Of a DNA stretch of 64,000 nucleotides, positions 33,210-43,794 are shown piece by piece. Origin of the DNA: Allium sativum (taxonomy: Eukaryota > Streptophyta > Magnoliopsida > Asparagales > Amaryllidaceae); assembly GCA_030737875.1 (NCBI GenBank), contig CM060919.1, forward strand, positions 808,463,160 through 808,527,159. The letters run 5' to 3'. The translations under genes and the position numbers were made by a program. Each line of letters begins with the position of its first letter. The stretch's first letter is position 1. The notes below the pieces were generated by a model. It saw nothing but the letters and a program-made list of their open reading frames with translations. It was not told where the DNA came from and did no database searches.

Positions 33210-34916
33210 TCATCTAATGAAGTTCTTCTCAAGCAACTCCTTCACTTGCTTACTTAGCTCCCGCCTTTCACGCGGAGCCATGTGCCGAACGGGCCAAGAA
33301 ACCGGCTTTGCGTTATCCACCAGATAAATGCGGAAATCAATCTCTCGCTTAGGGGGCAACCCCCTAACTTCATCGAAAACATCTCGATACTCTCGAACCA
33401 CTCTCACAGACTGAAGAGTTTCCATTGACGAGTCGAGTGATTCAAGATAGCACAACATGACGGGACCTCTCGGATTACAAGAAATTTCTAGGGTGTTTCC
33501 GAGGCGAGTCACGAGCCTCACAACCCTATGCTCACAATCAAGGATGGCTCCATATCTGGACAACCAATCCATGCCCAATATCAATCCGTATCCCCTAAAA
33601 CCAAGAACATAAGCACTACACAAGAACTCTACACTCAGTATAGAGATCCTCAAATCCCCACATATCATAGACAGATGGGCGGAACCCCCAATAGGATTTG
33701 AGACACACACGGGATCATAAACTAGACTAGTACTTAGGTGCAAACTATCAACGAGATCATATGAGATACAGCTATGCGATGCACCAGAATCAAACAAAGT
33801 ACGAACTGGAAAATCAGAAATATATACAAGGCTCTCAACAGAAATACTACCTCGATCGGGAACTGGAGCGGCATTGAGAGCATGAACTTGCCCTCCTGAA
33901 GGTCCAGCACGCTGAGTCTGGCCCTGGCCTTGCCCTTGCTTCTTCGGGCAATCCCTAGTGAAGTGTCCCATTTCTCCACAGTTAAAGCAAGTGCCCTTCC
34001 TTTTCCTGCAATCCTTGTTTAGATGAGTCGAGCTTCCACAAGTAAAGCACTTTCCCTTGTTGTTATTGCCCTTGTTGTTGTTGTTCCCCTTGTTGCCTTG
34101 ACTCTTGTTCTTGTTCTTATTGCCTTGACTGCTCTGACCGCTTGGATTACCCTGATTTCCTTTCCACTGGGAATCAGTCTTCTTGGCTTGAGTATCATTC
34201 ATCTTGATCTCCTTCTTGTCACTCCTATTCTCTTCATTGAGTAGGGCCATATTCACCAAGCTCTCGAAAGTTGCCCCCAAGGGTATATGAGTCATGGCTA
34301 AACCATGTAATGGCTCGTTTAATCCTAGAGCAAAGTATAGGGCCTTCTTCTGAGCTGTGTTAACCAAGTCTAAACCGACCCGAGCCAGTTGATTAAACTT
34401 ATCTATGTATTCCCTAATAGTCATGTCCCCTTGCTTCAGTGATAGGAACCTTAGTCCAAACTTTCCCCGAAAGTCATCCCAAGTCTCAATTGGCCTAGTA
34501 GCGGTGGTGACCACCCACCAACGTGCAGCTTCTTCCTTTAGCAACCATACTGCCAATAAAACCTTCCTACGGTCATCTATATCAAAGAAGGCGAAAAGAT
34601 CTTCGGTTTCTTTCAACCAATTCCTTGCCTCTACATAAGTCCCGGTTCCAAAGAAATTCTTGCAACCCATCGCCTTAAAGTCTTTGCAAATCTCTGCGAA
34701 GTCAGCTTGAGGATGCTGAGGGGGAGGAGGAAGAGGAACCTCAGCGACAGGAGGAGGAGGAACATTAACTACCGGAGGAGGAGGAGGAGGAACATTAACT
34801 ACCGGAGGAGGAGGAGGAACATCTGCGGGGCCGGCTTCAGTCGCCCTAGCCTCCAAAAGTCTCCTATACCAAACAGGTACGTGTACTCCCTCCGGAATAG
34901 CAAAGTTATTGGCCAT
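33210..34916 (-). CDS. Chromovirus 2 Gag-protease (568 codons open, ends prematurely at RT start)
   Basis: Gag packages the element RNA; the aspartic protease matures the polyprotein. Residues about 33-67 are Pro-rich blocks; 85-235 the Retrotrans_gag capsid domain; 290-303 and 310-323 two CCHC knuckles (C-x2-C-x4-H-x4-C) after an Asn/Gly/Lys-rich linker; 376-379 the retropepsin site DSGA with the ILGMDWL motif near 447. The frame runs into the RT N-terminus (PVRHMAPRERREL) and stops at 33210-33212 just before SISEWGAP, so RT was once fused in frame. The start at 34916 (MANNFAIPEG) is the only plausible one and lies about 190 bp from the PBS. Gag could still be expressed, but no full pol exists. 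Confidence 0.88.
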   Translation of the reverse strand: MANNFAIPEGVHVPVWYRRLLEARATEAGPADVPPPPPVVNVPPPPPPVVNVPPPPVAEVPLPPPPQHPQADFAEICKDFKAMGCKNFFGTGTYVEARNWLKETEDLFAFFDIDDRRKVLLAVWLLKEEAARWWVVTTATRPIETWDDFRGKFGLRFLSLKQGDMTIREYIDKFNQLARVGLDLVNTAQKKALYFALGLNEPLHGLAMTHIPLGATFESLVNMALLNEENRSDKKEIKMNDTQAKKTDSQWKGNQGNPSGQSSQGNKNKNKSQGNKGNNNNKGNNNKGKCFTCGSSTHLNKDCRKRKGTCFNCGEMGHFTRDCPKKQGQGQGQTQRAGPSGGQVHALNAAPVPDRGSISVESLVYISDFPVRTLFDSGASHSCISYDLVDSLHLSTSLVYDPVCVSNPIGGSAHLSMICGDLRISILSVEFLCSAYVLGFRGYGLILGMDWLSRYGAILDCEHRVVRLVTRLGNTLEISCNPRGPVMLCYLESLDSSMETLQSVRVVREYRDVFDEVRGLPPKREIDFRIYLVDNAKPVSWPVRHMAPRERRELSKQVKELLEKNFIR

Positions 34917-35102
34917 ACTGAAAACGAAGAAAAAGATAGATTCAGAATGGAGAAAAACAAAGGAATTTTTGCTAATGGCTTTTTGGGGAATAGCCTTTAA
35001 AATAAACTAGACTTTTCTTTGGAAAATACTTTATACTTGGTTTTGAAAATAGTTTTCCAAGAGTTTTTTAAAAACCTTTTTGTTCCTTCTCGTAAACCAT
35101 AT
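34917..35102 (-). other. 5' leader of chromovirus 2
   Basis: Sequence between PBS and gag start; no recognisable motif beyond AT-rich, T-tract-containing DNA. Confidence 0.6.
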
Positions 35103-35114
35103 GCTCTGATACCA
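35103..35114 (-). other. Primer-binding site, initiator tRNA-Met type
   Basis: Minus strand TGGTATCAGAGC, two bases from the 5' LTR. Confidence 0.95.
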
Positions 35115-35447
35115 AATGTAACACCCCACCTCCGCCAGGGTGGCTCTTGCAAGCACTCTGACTTTGGAGGGGTGTTTGAATCAGGTAAACATGCATAATG
35201 ATATATCAAGGCAGAACAAGAACATATGTATATATGTAAACAGAGTAAATAAGATAAGTAAAACAGCGGAAGATTTTAAACTATTTCAAAACAAGTTTGG
35301 TACAACATAATTTCATCTTTCCAAATACACAAGTCTAGATAAAAACAACATTACTGAAAAACTGAAATACATAAGTACTATCCCCAAAATAAGTGATAAC
35401 CATAGCTAGCTTCATGTCAAGACCGTACATGAGCTAAAATCCCACAA

Positions 35448-35452
35448 GCAAG
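35448..35452. repeat. Target-site duplication GCAAG (left)
   Basis: Matches GCAAG at 47779-47783. The intact LTR at 27543-30796 has a single GCAAG at the same place, a direct view of the empty site. Confidence 0.95.
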
Positions 35453-36677
35453 TGTTTGCAAACAAATTAAACAATTGTAAACAACTGTAAAATTCGTTCG
35501 TCTTTCCTAAACAACAAGGATCGTTGTAGAGGGTGTCGAACTCTGGGACCAAATTATTTTAATTAATAAATCCAATCAAGTCATCCCTAACTTTTGATTG
35601 GTTGAAAACAAAGAAAATAGCAGAAATTAAATAAAACAGAGTTTTAACAATAAGTGAAAGCAATTAGGGGATAATGACATAGATCAGATTCATAATCATC
35701 AATAGCCAAAAGATTAACCAGATCTAATACATGTTTCTGTCACAAACATGAATCAACGATAATAGGTTTTTAGAAACAAATATGTAAATAACAACAAGCA
35801 TAGCCTATGCAGGAGCTCAGCTCTACAACCATATACTATCAGCACAGATTCATTAATTAATTTCTAAAACCCTAAAATTAGATCTAGATCTGTTAAACGT
35901 TAGATCGAACATGAATATATCCTGTGAAGGAGCATAGCTCTTAAATGACACAAAATATGAAGGTTCAAATCTAACCCTTAATTCAGATCCAGATCTTCAT
36001 GTATACAGTCCTCATCTTTTGGCTATGTGATTCATATTGAATCATACTAACAGCGTCATCACCCCCTAATCAAAGGGGATTAGCTAGACATAGCTAAAGA
36101 AGAAGAGAAAAAGAAAATAAATAACATGAACATAAATAAAATAAACAAAAAGTAAAAAGAAAGGGAGAGAATGATTTTATTCCAAGAAGAGAATTACAGA
36201 ATAAAACCTAATGTGTCCCTTACAAGACTAAGATACAATGTATTTATAGCTGATATGACAAAGGCTAGCTAGCTAATTACATAATGTGGGACTAAAGAAA
36301 TAACCCAAATAACACATAAGCCAGTGTGAACGCAGCTTTAGAGTGAGTGGTCTAGCAAATAGGCTAGTGTGAACGCAACATGAGTAAGAGGCCTTCCAAA
36401 TGAGCTAATGTGAATGCAGTTTGAGTCTTTATTGAGCCAAATCTTCTTAACTGAAATATAATTGCAACCGTTCTTCAAGCTTTAGACTCTTCAAGCTTTA
36501 GCAATTTTAAACTTCACTCTTTTTAAGCAAATTCTTCATGCTTTATCCATCAAATGCTCTAAACCATGCTTCTTGTCAACAATCTGAAAATACAGCTATA
36601 AATACAAAGTATCAATTATTTTAAAGGGAAAATAAGATAAATAAGCGAATAAAATATACACATTTACGTGTATATCA
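35453..36677 (-). repeat. 3' LTR of Athila element
   Basis: 1,225 bp, from TGTTTGCAAACAAATT to ACGTGTATATCA. Differences from the partner include TAAACAATT against TTTACAATT near the start, one T-run length change and a few single bases. Confidence 0.95.
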
Positions 36678-36693
36678 AATACCCCCACACTTA
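36678..36693 (-). other. Polypurine tract of Athila element
   Basis: Minus strand TAAGTGTGGGGGTATT adjoins the 3' LTR. It has one T interruption, still consistent with a PPT. Confidence 0.75.
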
Positions 36694-38418
36694 TCTTTTT
36701 ATTCGTCCTCGAATAAACTAAACTAAGATATGTCACACTTTCGTAGGAAACACGATTGCATTTAGCGTATGCAACAAGCCGTTAAACCTCTGGGTGTCCC
36801 CAGTAGGACGAGTGTTGTCTCGTGAGGGTTTTCAGCGGATACTACCCACAAAATCCAAAGCGTCTTATGTACGCGGATTAGTCAAACAATATATTTAAGG
36901 TCTTTCACATTCCAAGGATTTCACCTAACTTCAATAATAACGGTTTAGTTCCAATTGTCCATCCCATTATTGGTGCAAAAATGAATAAGATTTTTCAAGC
37001 TGAATCGTAATTCCTTGATAACACTGTAATTGTCTTGAAGGTTAAGAGCGTGGTGTCAACCAAAGTTCTACACATCGACAATGTGCACCCAATCATTTAT
37101 TCAACCTTTTTTTTTTTTTTTTGAATAATTTTGCACCACCGTAACTGTAATGTATTGGATGTGAGTTATGCATAGATGAAGGAAAATTTTGCAAGTTCTA
37201 AAAATATTCTAGATAAGAGGGCAAGTGTATTAGTTGAATTTCAAGCTACAAAAGACAAAGTAATACTAAGGCACATATGGACATTTTGTTTCCTTCCATC
37301 TCCTCAACTACAATCCTTGCTTCTAAGTACGAAATGATGGATGTGGATGGAATGGAAATGTATGCTTCATAGTCAGGAATGATGAAGACTATTTTATTCA
37401 GAGAGACTCTCTCTTTATTTCATTTTTTTCTTTTCTTTTCTTTTTTTCTTTTTTTTTCTTTCTTTCTTCTTCTTTTTTTTTTTAAACAGAGGAATGATGA
37501 ATGGAGATGGAATGATGTCGTACATTATTTCATTTGATTCCTCCTCTACTACCAACACTTCATGAAAGGAAAGTTTTGTGCCCTAGTTACTCTACTTCTA
37601 TAACCTTAATTCAACACACAAGTCTGGATTGTTGTTATACAAAAAGCTGAAAGGAATGATAAGCAAAGTTTCGTAAGATAGATAACCCATATAAAATAAG
37701 ATGTGGTATATGGTTATCCTACCTTAAAACAAGTACAGAGTGGGTGGTGTAATATTGGTATAAAAAGTGACGTTTTTGACCTTTAAACAAGGTTCTTGAG
37801 TATACCAATATAAGATAAACTTGTCGAAACATGGATGTAAATCGACTAAAACTTGGGTTTGAATAATGTGGGGTATCGAAGAAGAATGCTACAATGAGTC
37901 ATTTCTCCTTAATTGGGCCAAGTGGATTTTAGAACTTACGATTTTGAAAATTTGAGTGGAAAAGAAAATATTATGCATGAAAACTTACTCAGACAATCCA
38001 ACAAATGTAGGTGCAAAATCCTTTTATTTCATGAATTTTTTTTTTGATTATTTTTACTTGCACATTCTAACATGTATAACAAAGGTTGACACGCTTACTC
38101 CAGAACACGACTAACGTCTGCACAGTCTCAAGCTAGCATCTTAAAAAGACACATTACGATTCAATGAATAAATAATGTTCATTCCCATCACCCAACAATT
38201 CAACTTATCAAACAAGAACCAAGGTGTTATTTATGAATTTAAGTTAATCCTTGTTCAATGAATGACCTACTTCATAAAATTTGATTGCTAATGTAATGTA
38301 AATTCCCCCCACACTTGAGTGTGACTGTGTCCTCACAGTCTTAATCAGACATATCTTAGTGAAAGGGAAAAACAAATAAGAGAATATTTACATATGTACA
38401 AAAGAGGGTTAGTGCGTC
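36694..38418 (-). other. Athila 3' non-coding region
   Basis: 1.7 kb between the pol stop and PPT. No ORF of note on the minus strand and no envelope-like domain, which some Athila families have here. It contains a long pyrimidine run on the plus strand (37400-37485) and a second TAAGTGTGGGGGGAATT-like purine block near 38305-38325, a possible internal PPT copy. Confidence 0.7.
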
Positions 38419-41400
38419 TTACCGAATGCAATGTGGCTCATGGAGGACCATGAGCTCTTCCTCTTGGTTGGGTATTAGTTCCAAGTAAGGTTTAAGGCGT
38501 TGACCATTGACCTTAAAGGATGATCCATCAGTTGGATTCTCAATTTCTACCGCACCATACGGAAAAACGGTCCGTACAGTGTAAGGTCCTGTCCATCTAG
38601 ATTTTAGCTTACCCGGAAATAGATGCAGTTTTGAGTCATACAAGAGAACTTTTTGTCCTGGCATGAAAGTCTTACGTAAAATCGATTTATCATGAAAAAC
38701 TTTTGTTCTGTCCTTGTAAATTCGTTCATTTTCATAGGCATCATTTCTAATTTCATCAAGTTCATTAAGTTGAAGCTTCCTATGTTCACCTGCTTGCTCT
38801 AAATCAAGATTCAAAGTTTTTATTGCCCATAACGCCCTATGTTCTAGTTCAACTGGCAAGTGACATGGTTTACCAAAAATCAACCGATAAGGGGACATAC
38901 CCAAGTTTGTTTTGAAAGCGGTGCGGTAAGCCCAAAGAGCGTCGGTTAACTTTTGAGACCAATCTTTACGATTTCGATTCACAGTTTTCTCAAGGATTTG
39001 TTTAATCTGCCTATTTGATACTTCAACTTGCCCACAAGTTTGAGGGTGATAAGGAGTGGATAACTTGTGGGTTATCGAATATTTTCTCATGAGGGCTTCA
39101 AAAGAACGATTACAGAAATGTGTCCCGTTGTCGCTGATTATTGTGCGAGGTGTGCCAAACCTAGAAAAGATGTTTTCTTTTAAGAAGCGCACAACAACCT
39201 TGTTATCGTTTGTCTTGCATGGTACAGCTTCGACCCATTTGGAAACATAATCAACAGCTAAGAGAATGTAAAGATTCCCAAAAGAATTAGGGAAGGGTCC
39301 CATGAAGTCTATACCCCACACATCAAAAATTTCGACCTCTAGAATGGGGTTTAGGGGCATCATATTCCGTTTAGAAATTTTCCCTAAGAATTGACATCGA
39401 TCACAAGTTTTGCAAAATTCGTATGCGTCTTTGAAAAGGGTGGGCCAGTAGAAACCCGATTGGAGAACCTTTTCGGCTGTCTTTTTGGGACCGAAGTGAC
39501 CACCACAGGCTTGGTCATGACAGAAAGAGAGGACACTGTGAGTTTCAGTGTAGGGAACACACCTTCGAATGATTTGATCGGGACAATACTTGAAAAGATA
39601 GGGGTCGTCCCAATAAAAATGTTTCACTTGGGAAAAGAATTTGTGTTTATCCTGCTTAGACCAAAATGAAGGGGTCTGCTTAGTGACTAAGTAGTTGACA
39701 ATGTCAGCAAACCAAGGATCAGTGGATAGAGAAAACAGCTGTTCGTCAGGGAAATTCTCGTTGATCGGAAGAGAAGAAGACGGGGCATTTGGAAGACGAG
39801 ACAAGTGGTCTGCAATAACATTGTCAGATCCTTTTTTATCCTTAATGGTAAGGTCAAATTCTTGAAGTAGAAGGATCCAACGAATGAGACGAGCCTTAGC
39901 ATCCTTTTTAGAGAAAAGGTACCTAAGTGCGGAATGATCGGTATAAACCGTGATGTGTGAGCCAACTAGATAAGGCCTGAATTTTTCTAGAGAAAAAACA
40001 ACTGCCAAAAGTTCTTTTTCAGTGGTCGTATAATTAATCTGAGCATCGTTCAAAGTCTTACTCGCATAGTAAATGATGTGAAGAATCTTATCGATACGTT
40101 GTCCTAAGACAGCGCCAACAGCGAAATTCGAGGCATCACACATGATTTCAAAAGGCAGCTTCCAATTAGGAGAGCAAATAATCGGGGCAGAGACAAGTTC
40201 ATTTTTAAGACGCTCAAAAGATGAAATGCAATCAGAACTGAAGTCGAAAGGAACATCCTTACCAAGAAGATTGGTCAAAGGTCGAGTGATTTTGCTAAAA
40301 TCTTTTATAAAGCGACGGTAAAAACCAGCATGACCTAAAAAGGATCGGATGTCCTTAACTGATTTGGGAATGGGAAGATTTGAAATAACTTCGATTTTGG
40401 CTTTGTCTACTTCAATTCCTTTGTTAGAGATGACATGTCCCAAAACAATGCCATGTTTAACCATGAAGTGACACTTTTCCCAATTAAGCGTTAAGTGTTT
40501 CTCTTTACAGCGATTAAGAACAAGATCGAGATGATGTAAACACTCAGAGTAAGAATCACCAAATATGGAAAAATCATCCATGAACACTTCCAAAAATCGC
40601 TCGATCATATCAGAAAAAATGCTAATCATGCACCTCTGAAAGGTTGCAGGTGCATTACAGAGACCAAAAGGCATACGTCGGTATGCAAATGTACCAAACG
40701 AACAAGTGAAAGTGGTTTTCTCTTGGTCCTCAGGAGCGATAGGGATTTGATTATAGCCCGAGTACCCATCAAGGAAACAGTAGTACTCATGACCAGCTAG
40801 TCGTTCTAACATTTGATCGATAAATGGCAGAGGGAAATGATCCTTACGTGTTGCAGTGTTAAGTTTCCTATAGTCAATGCAAACACGCCAACCAGTTTGG
40901 GTGCGGGTTGGGATAAGCTCGTTAGCTTCATTTTGGATCACGGTAATCCCTGATTTCTTAGGTACGACATGAATCGGACTAACCCATTGACTATCAGAAA
41001 TCGGGTAGATGATTCCATTGTCAAGGCATTTAAGGATTTCAGCACGAACTGCTTCTTTCATGATAGGGTTTAGTCGACGTTGGGGATCACGAGTGGGTTT
41101 GGCATCATCTATAAGGTGGATTCGATGTTGGACTATCGAAGGACTAATCCCCTTAATATCAGCCATGGACCAACCAATTGCCTCCTTATTTTTCTTAAGA
41201 ATGGGAAGGAGCAATTGTTCCTGCTCTAAAGTGAGGTCAGAAGCGATGATGATAGGAAAAGTTTCATTGTCTCCTAAGTAAGCGTACTTAAGATGACTGG
41301 GCAACACTTTGAGTTCAGATTTTGGGGACAACTCAACCGAAGAAATTGGTTGAGGGATAGACTCAATTGTGAGTGGCTCGACAGGAATCGAATCAGAGAC

Positions 41401-41757
41401 ATTTTCGGGAATATCTTGAAATAAGGTTTCGTAATTCGATTCAATTTCGTTATTCAGATGGTCGAGCTCAGATCCATTATCATGGACAGCATGGATTTCA
41501 GAAAACTGGTCCACATAAGAGTTTGGAGAGTTTTCAGTTCTGAAGATATTTAGCTCGACAGTCATGTTACCGAAAGAAAGTTTCATAGACCCATTTCTAC
41601 AGTTGATAAGCGCATTAGAGGTTGCTAAGAAGGGTCGTCCTAGAATCAAAGGGATCTGGTTTGCAGGATTGCTAACCTGTTGAGTTTCTAAGACAATGAA
41701 ATCAACTGGAAAGATGAATTCGCCAATTTTGATCAACACATCCTCGATTTCTCCCAT
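38419..41757 (-). CDS. Athila Pol: reverse transcriptase, RNase H, integrase
   Basis: 1,112 codons without a stop. In order: end of the protease domain with [20 protein letters not shown] (residues 37-56); RT with [11 protein letters not shown] (290-300), [10 protein letters not shown] and the catalytic VFMDD (391-395); RNase H with CDAS (Asp541), TEKELLA (Glu580/582) and [10 protein letters not shown] (Asp607); integrase zinc finger with His747, His754, Cys785 and Cys788; core Asp817 (GIDFMG), Asp876 (SDNGTHF) and Glu912 (VEVSN), giving a canonical D,D-35-E; then a GPY-like module near WTGPYTV. All catalytic residues are present. The Met at 41757 is only the first ATG after the amber codon: the frame is continuous with gag upstream, so pol was part of one polyprotein. 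No chromodomain. Confidence 0.93.
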   Translation of the reverse strand: MGEIEDVLIKIGEFIFPVDFIVLETQQVSNPANQIPLILGRPFLATSNALINCRNGSMKLSFGNMTVELNIFRTENSPNSYVDQFSEIHAVHDNGSELDHLNNEIESNYETLFQDIPENVSDSIPVEPLTIESIPQPISSVELSPKSELKVLPSHLKYAYLGDNETFPIIIASDLTLEQEQLLLPILKKNKEAIGWSMADIKGISPSIVQHRIHLIDDAKPTRDPQRRLNPIMKEAVRAEILKCLDNGIIYPISDSQWVSPIHVVPKKSGITVIQNEANELIPTRTQTGWRVCIDYRKLNTATRKDHFPLPFIDQMLERLAGHEYYCFLDGYSGYNQIPIAPEDQEKTTFTCSFGTFAYRRMPFGLCNAPATFQRCMISIFSDMIERFLEVFMDDFSIFGDSYSECLHHLDLVLNRCKEKHLTLNWEKCHFMVKHGIVLGHVISNKGIEVDKAKIEVISNLPIPKSVKDIRSFLGHAGFYRRFIKDFSKITRPLTNLLGKDVPFDFSSDCISSFERLKNELVSAPIICSPNWKLPFEIMCDASNFAVGAVLGQRIDKILHIIYYASKTLNDAQINYTTTEKELLAVVFSLEKFRPYLVGSHITVYTDHSALRYLFSKKDAKARLIRWILLLQEFDLTIKDKKGSDNVIADHLSRLPNAPSSSLPINENFPDEQLFSLSTDPWFADIVNYLVTKQTPSFWSKQDKHKFFSQVKHFYWDDPYLFKYCPDQIIRRCVPYTETHSVLSFCHDQACGGHFGPKKTAEKVLQSGFYWPTLFKDAYEFCKTCDRCQFLGKISKRNMMPLNPILEVEIFDVWGIDFMGPFPNSFGNLYILLAVDYVSKWVEAVPCKTNDNKVVVRFLKENIFSRFGTPRTIISDNGTHFCNRSFEALMRKYSITHKLSTPYHPQTCGQVEVSNRQIKQILEKTVNRNRKDWSQKLTDALWAYRTAFKTNLGMSPYRLIFGKPCHLPVELEHRALWAIKTLNLDLEQAGEHRKLQLNELDEIRNDAYENERIYKDRTKVFHDKSILRKTFMPGQKVLLYDSKLHLFPGKLKSRWTGPYTVRTVFPYGAVEIENPTDGSSFKVNGQRLKPYLELIPNQEEELMVLHEPHCIR

Positions 41758-41784
41758 AGGTTTCTTAATTGATCGGTCAGCAAG

Positions 41785-43794
41785 CTAAAGGGTAACCTTG
41801 GTGGGTTTCAATTCTCCTAGCCCTAATTGGCGATAGACGGAATATGGAAGCAAGTTAACACTAGCACCTAAGTCTAGCAGGCATCTATCGATTTTCTTGT
41901 CCCCAATAGTACATGATATTGTGGGGCAGCCAGGATCTTTGTATTTCACTGGCATCGATTGGGACAAGACTTCGCTTAGAGTTGCCGCTAGAAACACTTT
42001 CTTAGGTACATGTGTATGACGTTTTTGAGTGCACATATCTTTTAGAAATTTTGCGTATTGTGGAACTTGTTGTATAATATCTAAAAGAGGAATGTTCACT
42101 TTAACTTGCTTAAATATTTCAAGGATTTTTTCTAGCTGATCCGTCTTTTTCCTAGGTCGGAGTCTATGAGGAAATGGAGCAGACAACTCAGTAGGTTGGG
42201 CTACTTGAGTTTGAGGATGGTCCTTGTCAGAAATTGGCTCAATGTTTTGATCTGAGTTGGTTGAATTTTCGGTTGGGTTTGGAAGATCGTCCGGTAAAGC
42301 ATTTGGGTTAACCACATGGTTGTCAATCTTTTTTCCAGATCTAAGAGTCGTGACCGCATTCAAGTGACTAACGTTTGAATCTTGAATGATGTGAATTTGG
42401 TTGGAGTTAGGATTTTGACGGTTGGGGTTTGGAATGGGTTGACTCGGGAAAGTGCCTCTTTCCCGTTCGCTTACTGAAGTGGCTAACTGACTCATTTGCA
42501 TTTCAAGTTTAGCAATCGATTGACTCGTGTTTTGCATGTGCGAAGTCAATAAATTTTGAAGATTGGTATTTGATTGGAGATTTTGAGTCGTCGCTTTAGT
42601 CAATTCTCCGAGAGTTTTCTCCAGTGATGTCAATCGTTTATCGTCTTGGGGAACAAAAGATTGTTGCGCTTGGTTTTGAGAAGGTGGCGCAGGATGTTGG
42701 AATTGAGTTTGTTGAAAGGGAGGTTTCGAAGGATTATTCGAAAATGACTGAAAAGGTGGTCGAACCGCATTCGAATTTGCATTGTTTTGGGTCCAAGAGA
42801 AGTTAGGATGGTTTCTCCAACCTGGATTGTATGTTGGGGAGAATGGGTCGTTCCTAGCTTTGTTAAATGCGTTGAGTTGTTCCAATGAATGTGGGCATTG
42901 ATCGGCTATGTGGTTAGGATCGTTACATTTGTAACATGAGGTCTGAGACGCTTGAGCTTGATTTATTTGCGTTGATGAAAGGACATTATCGAATTTGGAT
43001 ATCATCGCGTCTATTTTTGCTTCCAAGGCTACTGATGATCCTACCGAATGAGCGTTAGATCGGGAATAAATTGATTTCTCATTAGATCTTTCCCATTGAG
43101 CTGATTTTTCGGCCAAATTTTTGAGAAATTGCCAAGCGGCATTGTGATCTTGGGCTAGAAAATTTCCTTGGCACATTGATTCGAGCATGGTTCGAGAGTT
43201 ATTTTCAAGTCCATCGTATAAAATTTGACAAAGAGTCCATTTTTCAAAATTATGATGTGGACATTTGACTAGAAGCTCTTTAAATCTTTCAAAATATTTT
43301 GCAAAGGATTCACCCCCAAATTGACGAAAATTGACGATTTCATTTCGAATTTTAGATGTTTTTTCCAGAGGGTAAAATTTCTTTAGAAAAATGTTTACAA
43401 ATTCACCCCAAGTTCCAATCGTATTTGAAGGCAAGTTATACAACCATTTCTCAGCATAATCGGTAAGTGCAAATGGAATTAACCTAAGTTTGATTCCATC
43501 GTCACTTAATTGTTGAAATTTCATGGTTGCACAAACTTGTTCAAATTTGGTCAAGAAGATATAAGGATCATCACATTCTAAATTGCCGAACTTTGGAAGA
43601 GTATTTATGTGATTCGAATGAATTTCAAAGTGGTTACCCGTTGGGGCGGGCAATATGATGCAAGAAGGAATAGAAACCCGATCGGGGAAGTATCTATCCA
43701 TAAGAGATCGAGGGGGATTTTCTTTGGCCATGGTTAAAGAAATGTTTGTTCGAACTAAACGATTATCCGAAGGATCACGAGTCCAATGACGCAT
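41785..43794 (-). CDS. Athila Gag-protease, ends at a single amber codon
   Basis: 669 codons. Residues about 85-230 hold the capsid domain (IKLRLIPFALTDYAEKWLY, FKELLVKCPHH); 287-300 one CCHC knuckle (CYKCNDPNHIADQC); a Gln/Asn/Pro-rich linker follows; then the protease near 636-660 with DLGASVNLLPYS (Asp641), the form usual for Athila instead of DTGA. TAG at 41785-41787 follows KVTL and precedes LADRSIK in the same frame as pol, where related elements generally have Gln. A CAG to TAG change is the simplest explanation; readthrough is possible. Met22 (MAKENPPRS) is an alternative start. With pol the frame spans 1,792 codons. Confidence 0.9.
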   Translation of the reverse strand: MRHWTRDPSDNRLVRTNISLTMAKENPPRSLMDRYFPDRVSIPSCIILPAPTGNHFEIHSNHINTLPKFGNLECDDPYIFLTKFEQVCATMKFQQLSDDGIKLRLIPFALTDYAEKWLYNLPSNTIGTWGEFVNIFLKKFYPLEKTSKIRNEIVNFRQFGGESFAKYFERFKELLVKCPHHNFEKWTLCQILYDGLENNSRTMLESMCQGNFLAQDHNAAWQFLKNLAEKSAQWERSNEKSIYSRSNAHSVGSSVALEAKIDAMISKFDNVLSSTQINQAQASQTSCYKCNDPNHIADQCPHSLEQLNAFNKARNDPFSPTYNPGWRNHPNFSWTQNNANSNAVRPPFQSFSNNPSKPPFQQTQFQHPAPPSQNQAQQSFVPQDDKRLTSLEKTLGELTKATTQNLQSNTNLQNLLTSHMQNTSQSIAKLEMQMSQLATSVSERERGTFPSQPIPNPNRQNPNSNQIHIIQDSNVSHLNAVTTLRSGKKIDNHVVNPNALPDDLPNPTENSTNSDQNIEPISDKDHPQTQVAQPTELSAPFPHRLRPRKKTDQLEKILEIFKQVKVNIPLLDIIQQVPQYAKFLKDMCTQKRHTHVPKKVFLAATLSEVLSQSMPVKYKDPGCPTISCTIGDKKIDRCLLDLGASVNLLPYSVYRQLGLGELKPTKVTL

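Noticed and set aside
36694..38418. Envelope-like ORF 3' of Athila pol
   Set aside because: No open frame or transmembrane-like segment of sufficient length on the minus strand.
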